Source of the DNA: CAWGYT01 sp963826795
GTDB taxonomy: Bacteria > Planctomycetota > Planctomycetia > Pirellulales > Pirellulaceae
NCBI GenBank assembly: GCA_963826795.1
Contig: CAWGYT010000003.1
Span: 1 to 64,000 of the forward strand
Direction of reading: 5' to 3'
DNA: 64,000 bases
The translations under genes and the position numbers were made by a program. The notes below the pieces were generated by a model. The model did not search any database, was not told where the DNA came from, and worked only from the letters and a program-made list of their open reading frames with translations. Below are positions 1 to 9,241 of this stretch, in pieces. Each line of letters opens with the position of its first letter. Position 1 is the stretch's first letter.

Positions 1-2120
1 CGGATGTCGCCAGCTGACGAATGGTTGCTGGACAATTTCTACCTGATCGAAGAGCAGATCCGCACGTCTCGCCGCCACCTTCCCAAGCACTACAGCACAG
101 AGCTCCACGGCTGCTCAAGGGCCCTTCGACCGGATTTCCGCGGGTGTACGACATCGCCCTGGAACTGATCTCGCATGTGGACGGCCGGATCACGGCCGAA
201 AATCTGGCCTCCGTGGTGGCGGCCTACCAAACCGTCACACCGCTCACTCTCGGGGAACTATGGGGCAATTCCGATCATGCTTCGCCTGGCATTGATTGAG
301 AATCTGGCCCCGCGTTGCCGCGCGAATGACCGCCGCCCGCCAGCATCGAGACGTCGCCAATGCTTGGGCCGATCAGATGATCGAAGCCGTGGAACAAGAC
401 CCCGAAAGACCTGATCTTCGTCATGGCGGAGATAACGCGCGAGGCTCCGGCGATGGACAGAGTGGCCGAATTTGCCCGCCGCTCCCGCGGCACCCCCCAG
501 GCGATGGAGCTGCCTTTGATCTGGCTTGGACATCGGTTGGCCGAGCACGCGATCACGGTCGAGCAGTTGATGCAGATTGAGGGGCAGCAGCAGGCAGCCG
601 ATCAAGTCTCGCTCGGCGACGGCGTCGGCAGTCTGCGGTTCCTGGCGGCGATGGATTGGCGCACGGTTTGTCGAATCTCTCAGTTTGGTCGAACAGACCT
701 TGCGCGGTTATTCACCGGGCGAATTCAGCCAATGCGACATCCGCGAACACGATCAGCTACATTTTCATCCAGGCCAAGCAAGAAGACTGGACGTCTGCCG
801 CAAATGAATTTCGCGACGCGCGACCGGTATCGCCATGTCGTCGAAAGAATCGCCAAACACAGCCTTGGCCCAGTGGGAGGTCACCGCGCAGGCGGTCCGG
901 TTGGCGAGTCAGGCCGCCGACTTGAAGGGTGCTCGCGATCGTTCGGCTCACGTCGGTTATTTTCTAATCGACAAGGGATTGCCTCAGCTCGAAGCGGCCG
1001 TCCAGGCGCGAGTTCCACTTGCCGAGAAACTTCGTCGCTCGGCCAGAACAGATACCCACTTCTGCTTTATCTGGGAGCGACGCATCGATCACCCTCGCCG
1101 TAAGTGCCACCGCGCTGTTCTGGGCATCGCAGACGGGCACGGCATCTGGCTGCTCGCCGCCTGACACTCCTGGTTCTGCTGGGGACATCCCACCTCGGTG
1201 TGGCCATCGTCAACTGGCTGGTCACGTTGTGCGTGACACCAAGGGCTCTGCCCCGCATGGACTTTTCGGCAGGAATTCCCCGTGAGTTTCGCACGTTCGT
1301 GGCCGTACCCACGATGACCAGTGCTCAGGCCGTGGCTGACCTGGTCGGGCATGGAGATCCGATACCTGGCCAATCGCGATGAGCATCTCCATTTCGGCTT
1401 GCTGACCAATGGCACGACGCCGACCGAAGTGATGCCCGATGACCAAGCCCTCCTCGACGGGGCGCAGGAAGGAATTGAGGCACTCAACGAAAAGTACAAA
1501 GGCGAACGCACCGACATTTTCTTCTTGTTTCATCGGCCTCGTCGCTGGAACCCACAAGAACGAGTCTGGATGGGTTACGAGCGGAAACGCGGAAAGCTGG
1601 AAGATTTGAACGCTTTTACTCCACAGAGGGAGCGCGATCGGTTTTCGCGGATCGTCGGCAACACGGGATCGCTCGGCGAAGTGAAATGCGTCATTACGCT
1701 CGACTCGGACACTCAGCTCCCGCGGGAGTCCGCCCACCGGTTGGTCGCAACCTTGGCCCATCCGTTGAACCGGCCTTGTTTCGACGATCAGAGAAATGTG
1801 CTCTGCGATGGGTATTCAATCTTGCAGCCCCGTGTCGCCTTGAGCTTGCCCAGCGCGCGACAGTCTTGGTTCAGTGCACATCTTCGGGGCCAGGCCGGGA
1901 TCGATCCCTACACCGGAGCCGTGTCGGATGTCTACCAGGATTCGTTGCAGGAAGGTTCCTTCATCGGCAAGGGCATCTATGATGTGGATGCCTTTGAAGG
2001 ATTTTAGCAACCAGTTTTCCGGAAAACCTCATACTCGCGTAGTAGAGCATTTTGGAAGGATGTCATGCCAGGTCCGCATCGATCAGCGATATCGAGCTGT
2101 ATGAGGCTTCCCGGCCCAAT
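1..2120 (+). CDS. ndvB: Cyclic beta-1,2-glucan synthase, N-terminal part (5'-truncated by window, multiply frameshifted)
   Basis: This is the first of four consecutive pieces of one gene that ends at 8564. The first in-frame residues (MSPADEWLLDNFYLIEEQIR) match the conserved start of the NdvB/ChvB core. The family normally has about 100 more residues before this, so the gene begins upstream of the window. The homologous reading then jumps between frames near 108, 268, 330, 410, 660, 800-850, 1100 and 1310. A hydrophobic stretch at about 1075-1240 is the expected membrane region. From 1340 to 2007 the GT84 glycosyltransferase core is readable, with the acidic motif LDSDTQLPRE near 1702-1730. 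Family role: an inner-membrane enzyme that builds cyclic beta-1,2-glucan from UDP-glucose. Whether the breaks are mutations or consensus errors cannot be decided here; their density favours errors. Confidence 0.8.
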
Positions 2121-2131
2121 ACAGCGCCGAC

Positions 2132-4780
2132 ATGAGTGCCGCCGCATCGTTCGAACCCCAGGCGACTGGCAAATCGCCAGGTGGGCATTGCCCTGGGTGC
2201 CTGGCCAACTGGGAACACTCGACAGGAACCCGCTTTACGTTGTCCCGCTGGAAGATTTTCAACCTGCGGCGAAGTTTGGTGCCCGCCGCGCTATGGCTTT
2301 TGCTTGTCTTGTCCTGGTTGGTTCCCGTCTGGCCAGCGTCCTCTTGGGTTCTGGTCCTGGCCATCCTGCTGTTGCCGGTCGTCCTGCGGGTCTTTGTTCA
2401 GCTGATCGAGCGGCCGGCCGACCTTGCGTGGCGGCTGCATCGCGCGACGTCCTGCGGTCATTGGGTCGATATTCGGCGCAGGCGAATTCGCGCTGGTCTT
2501 CTTACCCCACGAAGCCTGCTACAGCTTGGACGCCGTGCTGCGGACACGCTGACGCGATTGACTCTCTCGAAACGCAAGTTGCTCGGTGGCGCACGTCCAC
2601 CGACACGGAACGTGGTGGACGAACCGACTTGGTCGGGGCTCTTTCGGGCGATGTGGGTCGCACCGGTCTCGGCGGTGCTTTTGGGCGGCTACCTTGTCCG
2701 ATTTCGTGCAGATGCACTACCGGCCTCCGTCCCGCTCCTTGGTTTGTGGCTGATGTCTCCGGCGATCGCCTGGTGGCTCAGCCGACCGCTGCCGAGCGGC
2801 GCGGCTTCGTTAAACCAGGACGACACGGAGTTTCTCGAGGAGCTATCGCGCGTCACGTGGCGTTTTTTCGAAACCTTCTTCACCCCAGAAGATAACTGGC
2901 TGCCGCCCGACAATTTCCAGGAGTACCCGGTGGCCGTCATTGCCCACAGGACGTCGCCCACGAACGTGGGCCTGGCGCTGTTGTCGAACCTGGCCGCGTA
3001 TGACTTTGGGTTCATTTCGGCCGGTCAATTGGAGGAGCGGACAGCCAAAACCTTCGCCACCATGGAACGGCTCGAGCGGTTCCGGGGTCACTTTTTCAAC
3101 TGGTACGACACCCGCACGCTCGAGCCGCTTGATCCCCGCTATGTATCGACGGTCGACAGTGGAAACCTTGTCGGCCATTTGCTCACCCTGCGCGAGGGAC
3201 TGTTGCAACTGGCTGACCAAGAGATTCTGCCGTCCACGGCCCTGCACGGGCTGAGCATTACGCTGCGGGTTCTGCTGAATGCGGTCAACACCGCAGGACC
3301 GGCCGAACATCATCCGTTCGGGCGCGCATCGGGCGAGGAAAGGCCGCAATCGCTGGACCGGCTTGAGCAACTTCAGCAGGAGGTGATGCACACATCGCCC
3401 ACGCTCGCCGCCGGTTCTCGCTTGCTCGCGCGGCTGGCCAGCGGGGAAGGCACGATAATCACCGATTTGATGGCGCATCCTGACGATCAGGTTAGCTGGT
3501 GGGCCATCGCCTTTAGGCAGCAAGCCCAGGCTTGGCTTGACGAGCTGAACGTGCTCGCGCCCTTGTCGGCGTTACCTCCACCGCCGCCCTCTCTCTGGCA
3601 AAGCCCTGCGCCGCACGAGGCGGAATCCCTGACGCAACTGCGCGCCGCGCTGGAGCGGCTGGAGGGCGCGGGAACACTGCGGCACATCGCCCAGCTCAGT
3701 TTAGACCTCTCAGTGATCCTCGAGGCAGCGCTGGCGGAGGCAGGCGAACATCGCGATTGGCTGGCTCAACTGAAACAACGTATCAATGAGATCAGTGACT
3801 ATGCGGCCACGCGGATGACGTCCCTCGAACAACTGGCTCGGACGTGCCTCGAGCTGAGCGATGCCGAAACTGATTTCCTGTTCGACGAGTCCCGTCAACT
3901 GCTGGCGATTGGTTTCAATGTCGCTGACCACCGGCGTGACGACAGCTACTACGATCTGCTGGCTTCGGAGGCCCGGCTGACCAGTTTCGTGGCGATTGCG
4001 CAGGGCCAATTGCGTCAGGAACATTGGTTTGCTCTGGGCCGCCTACTGACAGGAAACAACGGCTCGACCACGCTCCTTTCCTGGAGTGGCTCGATGTTTG
4101 AGTACCTCATGCCGTTGCTGGTCATGCCGAGCTTTGACGATACCCTGCTCGACCAAACGTGCAAGTCCGCCGTCGCGCGGCAAATCGCTTACGGTGCCAG
4201 CCGCAAGGTTCCTTGGGGCATCTCCGAGTCGGGATACAATATCACGGATGTGCATTTGAACTACCAGTACCGGGCGTTCGGCGTCCCCGGTTTGGGCCTG
4301 AAACGGGGTTTGGCCGATGATCTTGTGGTCGCGCCGTACGCTTCCATAATGGCGTTGATGGTTGCTCCGCAGGCGGCATGTGACAATCTGCGACGGATGG
4401 CTGTTGCCGGCTTCACAGGCAGATTCGGCTACTACGAAGCCATTGATTACACGCCGGCGCGAATCACACCTGGCCAATTGTTTGCCACTGTGCGGTCGTT
4501 CATGACTCACCACGAAGGGATGAGTTTCTTATCGCTGGCCTATGCCTTGCTTGATCAGCCGATGCAGCGACGGTTTGAGGCATACCCACCGTTTCAAGCC
4601 ACCGCTTTGCTCCTGCATGAGCGGATTCCCAAGGCGGTCCCCGTCTATCCTGCGCGGCGGAGAGCACCGAGATGGCACGGCCCGCGGCTGAGCCCGAAGC
4701 CCTCGTGCGCGTCCTCAATACGCCGCATACGCCGATTCCGGAAGTGCACCTGCTTTCCAATGGCCGCTATCACGTCATGA
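2132..4780 (+). CDS. ndvB: Cyclic beta-1,2-glucan synthase, middle part (membrane segments and glycoamylase-like domain)
   Basis: This long frame continues the glucan synthase. It opens with the end of the GT84 core (dipeptide-rich GDWQIARWALP region, partly in the adjacent frame near 2150-2200). Strongly hydrophobic stretches follow at about 2270-2400 and 2640-2800, the membrane block that follows the transferase in NdvB. From about 2830 a glycoamylase-like domain is read: WRFFETFFTPEDNWLPPDN, then HRTSPTNVGLALLSNLAAYD, and later WSGSMFEYLMPLLVMPSFDD, VPWGISESGYN and SFMTHHEGMSFLSLAYALLD. In the family this domain cleaves or sets the length of the linear glucan before cyclisation. The frame goes wrong near 4650, where the homologous sequence moves into the frame of the next piece; everything after that in this frame is spurious. 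Confidence 0.87.
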   Translation: MSAAASFEPQATGKSPGGHCPGCLANWEHSTGTRFTLSRWKIFNLRRSLVPAALWLLLVLSWLVPVWPASSWVLVLAILLLPVVLRVFVQLIERPADLAWRLHRATSCGHWVDIRRRRIRAGLLTPRSLLQLGRRAADTLTRLTLSKRKLLGGARPPTRNVVDEPTWSGLFRAMWVAPVSAVLLGGYLVRFRADALPASVPLLGLWLMSPAIAWWLSRPLPSGAASLNQDDTEFLEELSRVTWRFFETFFTPEDNWLPPDNFQEYPVAVIAHRTSPTNVGLALLSNLAAYDFGFISAGQLEERTAKTFATMERLERFRGHFFNWYDTRTLEPLDPRYVSTVDSGNLVGHLLTLREGLLQLADQEILPSTALHGLSITLRVLLNAVNTAGPAEHHPFGRASGEERPQSLDRLEQLQQEVMHTSPTLAAGSRLLARLASGEGTIITDLMAHPDDQVSWWAIAFRQQAQAWLDELNVLAPLSALPPPPPSLWQSPAPHEAESLTQLRAALERLEGAGTLRHIAQLSLDLSVILEAALAEAGEHRDWLAQLKQRINEISDYAATRMTSLEQLARTCLELSDAETDFLFDESRQLLAIGFNVADHRRDDSYYDLLASEARLTSFVAIAQGQLRQEHWFALGRLLTGNNGSTTLLSWSGSMFEYLMPLLVMPSFDDTLLDQTCKSAVARQIAYGASRKVPWGISESGYNITDVHLNYQYRAFGVPGLGLKRGLADDLVVAPYASIMALMVAPQAACDNLRRMAVAGFTGRFGYYEAIDYTPARITPGQLFATVRSFMTHHEGMSFLSLAYALLDQPMQRRFEAYPPFQATALLLHERIPKAVPVYPARRRAPRWHGPRLSPKPSCASSIRRIRRFRKCTCFPMAAITS

Positions 4781-6543
4781 TGACCAATGCGGGCAGCGGG
4801 TATAGCCGCTGGAAGGATATCGCGGTCACTCGTTGGCGTGAGGACGTCACACGCGATGCGATGGGTACGTTCTGTTATCTGCGTGACGTCGCCTCCAACG
4901 AGGTTTGGTCCGCGGGATTTCAGCCGACGCTCAAGCCGTCCCCAGCCTATGAGGCCATTTTTCCCCAGTCCCGCGCGGAATTTCGGCGACGCGACTTTGA
5001 ATTGGAAACGCACACCGAAGTGACTGTTTCGCCCGAAGACGACGTCGAGCTGCGCCGGATCAGCATCACGAACCTTTCCCGCTTCAGGCGCACGGTTGAA
5101 CTGACGAGCTACGCCGAGGTGGTCTTGACCAGCGCGGCGGCGGACGCGACCCATCCGGCCTTCAGCAACTTGTTCGTCCAGACAGAGATTATCCGCAACC
5201 GGCAGGCAATTCTGTGTACACGCCGGCCTCGTTCGCATCAAGAACATCCGCCCTGGATGTTGCATTTGATGTCGGTGCATGGCACGTCGGTCGGCACGAC
5301 TTCCTATGAAACGGATCGCGCCCAGTTTCTTGGCCGTGGACGCGGCGTTGCCGACCCACAAGCAATGGCACGCCCCTCGGTACTCTCGAACAGCGAGGGG
5401 TCGGTGCTCGACCCGGTCGTGGCGATTCGCGGCACCGTTTCTCTTGAGCCAGGGGAAACCGCCGTGGTCGACATCGTCACCGGCGTCGCGGAAACGCGCG
5501 AGGCGGCCATGGGACTCGTTGAGAAATGCCACGACCGGCATTTGGCCGACCGCTTACTGAACCTTGCCTGGACGCACGGACAAGTGATCTTGCAGCAACT
5601 CAACGCCACGGAGGCCGAAGCCCAGCTCTACGGCCGGCTTGCCAGTTCGATCATCTATGCCAGCGGCTTGCGACGTGCCAGCGCCAGCTTGTTGGCCAAC
5701 AACGTGCGTGGCCAGTCGGGTTTATGGGGACACGGCATCTCCGGTGACTTGCCGATTGTCCTGCTGCGAATCGCCGATCACAGCAAAATCGACCTGGTCC
5801 GCCAACTGATCCACGCCCACGCCTATTGGCGGTTCAAGGGATTATCCGTCGATCTGGTGATTTGGAACGAAGATCAGTCCGGATACCGTCAATCGTTACA
5901 GGACGAAATCGTCAGCCTCATCGCCAGCAGCACCGAGAATTATGTCGCGGAGCGACCGGGCGGAATCTATGTGCGGCGGCCTGAACAGATGTCCGAGGAA
6001 GATCGCATTCTCATGCAGAGCGTGGCGCGGGTCGTATTGACCGATCGGGGCGGCCCGCTGGTAGATCAGATCGACCGGCGAGGTCGACGTGAGATAAGCA
6101 TGCCATCACTTGTTCCGACGCGCAGCCGGAGGGCCGAGGTTGCCGATACGAAAGAGTTGCCGCTGCGTGAGCTGGTTTATGCGAACGGACTAGGCGGTTT
6201 CACGCCCGACGGTCGCGAATACGTGATCACGACCGGGCCCTTCCAGCGGACGCCGGCTCCGTGGGCGAACGTCCTGGCCAACTCTCAGTTCGGCACCGTG
6301 GTCACGGAAAGCAGTCTCGGATATACCTGGTTCGAAAACGCCCACGAGTTTCGCCTCACTCCGTGGTACAACGATCCGGTCACCGACAGTGCGGCGAATT
6401 GTTGTATCTTCGCGATCAGGAGAGTGGACGCTTTTGGTCTCCCACGCCGCTACCGACACCTGGCCAAAACGCCTACGTCACCCGGCACGGCTTCGGGTAC
6501 AGCGTCTTTGAGACAACTGAAAATGAGATCACGACGCAACTGA
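4672..6543 (+). CDS. ndvB: Cyclic beta-1,2-glucan synthase, first GH94 N-terminal (carbohydrate-binding) unit
   Basis: Third piece of the same gene. It starts with TEMARPAAEPEALVRVLNTP-like sequence and contains the glycosyltransferase-36/GH94 supersandwich signature: VHLLSNGRYHVMMTNAGSGY, then the WREDVTRDAMGTFCYLRD region. A second such unit begins at about 6170 (YANGLGGFTPDGREYVITT) and runs to WFENAHEFRLTPWYNDPVTD. At about 6400 the homologous sequence moves to the frame of the last piece, where the text resumes as YLRDQESGRFWSPTPLPT. The true join is therefore near 6400-6430, and residues after it in this frame are not real. The 5' overlap with the previous piece (4672-4780) is likewise a frame artefact. 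Confidence 0.85.
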   Translation: MARPAAEPEALVRVLNTPHTPIPEVHLLSNGRYHVMMTNAGSGYSRWKDIAVTRWREDVTRDAMGTFCYLRDVASNEVWSAGFQPTLKPSPAYEAIFPQSRAEFRRRDFELETHTEVTVSPEDDVELRRISITNLSRFRRTVELTSYAEVVLTSAAADATHPAFSNLFVQTEIIRNRQAILCTRRPRSHQEHPPWMLHLMSVHGTSVGTTSYETDRAQFLGRGRGVADPQAMARPSVLSNSEGSVLDPVVAIRGTVSLEPGETAVVDIVTGVAETREAAMGLVEKCHDRHLADRLLNLAWTHGQVILQQLNATEAEAQLYGRLASSIIYASGLRRASASLLANNVRGQSGLWGHGISGDLPIVLLRIADHSKIDLVRQLIHAHAYWRFKGLSVDLVIWNEDQSGYRQSLQDEIVSLIASSTENYVAERPGGIYVRRPEQMSEEDRILMQSVARVVLTDRGGPLVDQIDRRGRREISMPSLVPTRSRRAEVADTKELPLRELVYANGLGGFTPDGREYVITTGPFQRTPAPWANVLANSQFGTVVTESSLGYTWFENAHEFRLTPWYNDPVTDSAANCCIFAIRRVDAFGLPRRYRHLAKTPTSPGTASGTASLRQLKMRSRRN

Positions 6544-8564
6544 CGGTCTACGTGGCGATGGATGCCCCGATCAAATTCTTTTCGCTGAAGATCCGGAATG
6601 CCTCCGAACGAAGACGCCGACTCTCGGCGACCTGCTGTCTGGAGTGGGTACTGGCGGAGTTGCGTCCTAAATCGCTGATGTACGTGGTGACCGAAGTCGA
6701 TCCTAAGACCGGGGCACTGTTGGCTCGCAACCCTTACAACTCCGAATTTCCTGGCCGGGTTGCCTTTCTCGATTTGAGTGAGCCGCTGCGCACGATTACC
6801 GGTGACCGCACCGAATTCTTCGGGCGCAATGGCACCGCAGCGAACCCGTCGGCGATGGGCCGGACGCGTCTTTCGGGAAAGGTCGGGCCGGGACTTGATC
6901 CGTGTGGCGCGATGCAAACGGAGTTCGAACTCGCACCAGGGCAGGAACGTGACATCGTTTTTACCTTGGGAGCGGCTCCGAGCGTCGAAGATGCGCGTGG
7001 ATTGATCCAGCGTTATCGGGGCGCTGGGCCGGCGCGCCAAGCACTGGAAGGCGTGTGGCATTACTGGCAGCGAACGCTGGGTGCCGTCCACGTGGAAACC
7101 CCTGACCAGGGCATCAACCTGTTGGTCAATGGTTGGCTGCTCTACCAAACCTTGGTCTGCCGCCTGTGGGGACGTAGCGGCTATTACCAGTCAGGTGGCG
7201 CCTTTGGATTCCGTGACCAACTGCAGGACATTATGGCCTTGGTGCATGCCGAGCCCCGGTTAATGCGCGAACATTTGCTGCGGGCCGCGGCGCATCAATT
7301 TGTCCAGGGAGACGTTCAGCACTGGTGGCATCCTCCCACCGGACGCGGCGTGCGCACCCATTTTTCTGACGACTTCTTGTGGTTGCCTCTGGCTACGTGC
7401 CAATACGTCAAGCAGGTCGGCGACACGGGCGTACTCGACGAGCGGATTCCGTTTATCGACGGCCGACCAGTCCAGCCGGAAGAGGAGGCCTATTTTGACC
7501 TGCCGACTCAATCGGATCAGTCCGCGACTCTCTATGAACATTGCGTCCGCGCGATCGACAACGGTTTGCAGTTGGGCGATCATGGTCTGCCGTTGATTGG
7601 CTGCGGTGACTGGAACGACGGGATGAATCTGGTCGGCGCGGAGGGGAAAGGTGAGAGCGTGTGGTTGGCGTTCTTTCTGGTTCATGTGTTGCAGGAGTTC
7701 TCGGCAGTCGCCGACTTGCGGGCCGACGCGGCATTTGCCGAGAAATGCCGCGCCCAGGTCGCGCAATTGAAAGAGAACATCGAAAACAACGCATGGGACG
7801 GCGGGTGGTACCGGCGCGCCTTCTTCGACAATGGCGAACCACTCGGTTCGGCCAGCAATCTGGAATGCCAAATCGATTCGATCCCCCAAAGCTGGTCGGT
7901 CCTGTCCGGCGCGGGCGATCCGAAGAGAACTCGGCAGGCCATGGAGGCCGTCAACGACCGTCTTGTGCGACGTGAGCACTCCTTGATTCAGTTGTTCGAT
8001 CCGCCGTTCGACAAGTCGCCGTTGGACCCGGGCTATATTAAGGGCTATGTGCCGGGCGTCCGGGAAAACGGCGGCCAGTACACGCATGCCGCGATCTGGA
8101 CCGTGATGGCGTTTGCCGCCCTCGGCAACCCGCTGCGCGCTTGGGAACTCCTGGCGCTCATCAACCCGCTAAGTCACGGGTCGACGCCGACGGGCATTGC
8201 GACCTACAAAGTCGAGCCCTACGTCGTGGCCGCCGATGTGTATGCCGTCGCGCCGCACACCGGCCGCGGTGGATGGACGTGGTACACCGGGTCTGCCGGT
8301 TGGATGTACCGGCTGATCGTCGAGTCGCTACTGGGCCTGCGGTTGGACGTGGATCGGCTATCCTTCTTCCCGTGCCTGCCGGTCGAGTGGCAGTCCTTCA
8401 AATTACACTACCGCTACCGCGACACGTTTTATCACATCACCATTAACAATCAACGTGGCGGCGAAGCGAGCCGAGTTACCCTTGACGGAGTCGATCAACT
8501 CGACAAGGCCATCCACCTGGTCGATGATCGCCAAGAACACTCCGCGGAGGTGCAAATCGGATGA
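6261..8564 (+). CDS. ndvB: Cyclic beta-1,2-glucan synthase, C-terminal GH94 phosphorylase-like catalytic domain
   Basis: Last piece of the gene, genuine from about 6400 to the stop at 8564. It holds the (alpha/alpha)6-barrel domain of GH94, including SGGAFGFRDQLQDIMALVHA, QGDVQHWWHPPTGRGVRTHF, DDFLWLPLATCQYV and the catalytic acid motif LIGCGDWNDGMNLVG. In NdvB/ChvB this domain performs chain-length control by phosphorolysis. The C-terminal GWTWYTGSAGWMYRLIVESL and LSFFPCLPVEWQSF segments are also typical. Summed over all four pieces the locus is about 8.56 kb, close to the roughly 2,800-residue family length, so no domain appears to be missing. The following gene is convergent, and a palindromic repeat lies in the gap. 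Confidence 0.9.
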   Translation: MGERPGQLSVRHRGHGKQSRIYLVRKRPRVSPHSVVQRSGHRQCGELLYLRDQESGRFWSPTPLPTPGQNAYVTRHGFGYSVFETTENEITTQLTVYVAMDAPIKFFSLKIRNASERRRRLSATCCLEWVLAELRPKSLMYVVTEVDPKTGALLARNPYNSEFPGRVAFLDLSEPLRTITGDRTEFFGRNGTAANPSAMGRTRLSGKVGPGLDPCGAMQTEFELAPGQERDIVFTLGAAPSVEDARGLIQRYRGAGPARQALEGVWHYWQRTLGAVHVETPDQGINLLVNGWLLYQTLVCRLWGRSGYYQSGGAFGFRDQLQDIMALVHAEPRLMREHLLRAAAHQFVQGDVQHWWHPPTGRGVRTHFSDDFLWLPLATCQYVKQVGDTGVLDERIPFIDGRPVQPEEEAYFDLPTQSDQSATLYEHCVRAIDNGLQLGDHGLPLIGCGDWNDGMNLVGAEGKGESVWLAFFLVHVLQEFSAVADLRADAAFAEKCRAQVAQLKENIENNAWDGGWYRRAFFDNGEPLGSASNLECQIDSIPQSWSVLSGAGDPKRTRQAMEAVNDRLVRREHSLIQLFDPPFDKSPLDPGYIKGYVPGVRENGGQYTHAAIWTVMAFAALGNPLRAWELLALINPLSHGSTPTGIATYKVEPYVVAADVYAVAPHTGRGGWTWYTGSAGWMYRLIVESLLGLRLDVDRLSFFPCLPVEWQSFKLHYRYRDTFYHITINNQRGGEASRVTLDGVDQLDKAIHLVDDRQEHSAEVQIG

Positions 8565-9241
8565 ACCACGCTGCTGCGCACAAGAGAGAGAAACAGACCT
8601 TGGGAATTGCCGCATTTGACGACAGAGTTGCCGATTACGAGTCCCGCCTTGTCTTGTCAAGCCGGAGCCGAGAAGTGTGGCGCGGGGTCAGATCGGGTTT
8701 CCGGTTTCGGAAGCGACTTTCCGTCTCGGTTCAATCGCAGCGAGGGCCGCTCGACGATGGCGTGGACGCGCTACGTTGTGAGTTTCCTGAAGCAACACAC
8801 CAGAAACCCGATCTGACCCCGTGGCGAATATTACTGGACGGCGAAACGGACTGCGAACCATTCTTGCCATGGAAATGGGCCAGCGAGCATCCTGACTCGA
8901 TTCGGCAGTACCGAGTCCGGGAACGCAATGACCGTGCCGAGCGAAAGCGAGCCAAACGCTGACGCCGACGAAACGCGTAGACACACTCGCTGGCCACAAC
9001 TCCGCACGCCCCGCATGCTCTGAACCGTCGAACCAGCGACTCAAGTCGCGAGGCAGCAACCTGCGCCGAAACGCCCCCCGGTGACTGGTTGTGTTGGGCG
9101 CTTACACATTTGAGATGACTTGTTGAGGCTTCGAGCAAGGCGAAAATGCGCAACTGCTTCTTGTCGTGGAAGTTGCGGTGCAAAACGAACGTTTCTTCGT
9201 AGCGAGAATGGAAGTCATCAGGAAAATGATCCGCCGTCGTA
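8565..9241. other. Convergent intergenic region holding palindromic repeat copy A
   Basis: There is no credible gene between the glucan synthase stop and the kinase stop. The frame open across 8561-8962 runs straight through the palindromic repeat at 8684-8820 and has no family resemblance. The remainder (8821-9241) shows no recognisable feature. Confidence 0.6.
8684..8820. repeat. 137-bp palindromic MITE/REP-like element, copy A
   Basis: The element is bounded by near-perfect 22-bp terminal inverted repeats. The left end reads GGGGTCAGATCGGGTTTCC and continues GGT; the reverse complement of the right end differs by one base. Smaller internal stems are present, for example CGGAA/TTCCG and CGAG/CTCG. 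The same sequence occurs at 39834-39969 with about five differences. GTGGCG lies next to both ends, a possible short target duplication. It has no coding capacity. GGGGTCAG-type ends resemble the repeats mobilised by RAYT transposases, and a RAYT gene is present in this window, but that link is inference. It sits between convergent genes and could also act as a bidirectional terminator. Confidence 0.8.

Noticed and set aside
8561..8962. Open frame overlapping the palindromic repeat
   Set aside because: It has no family features and most of it is the 137-bp repeat itself.
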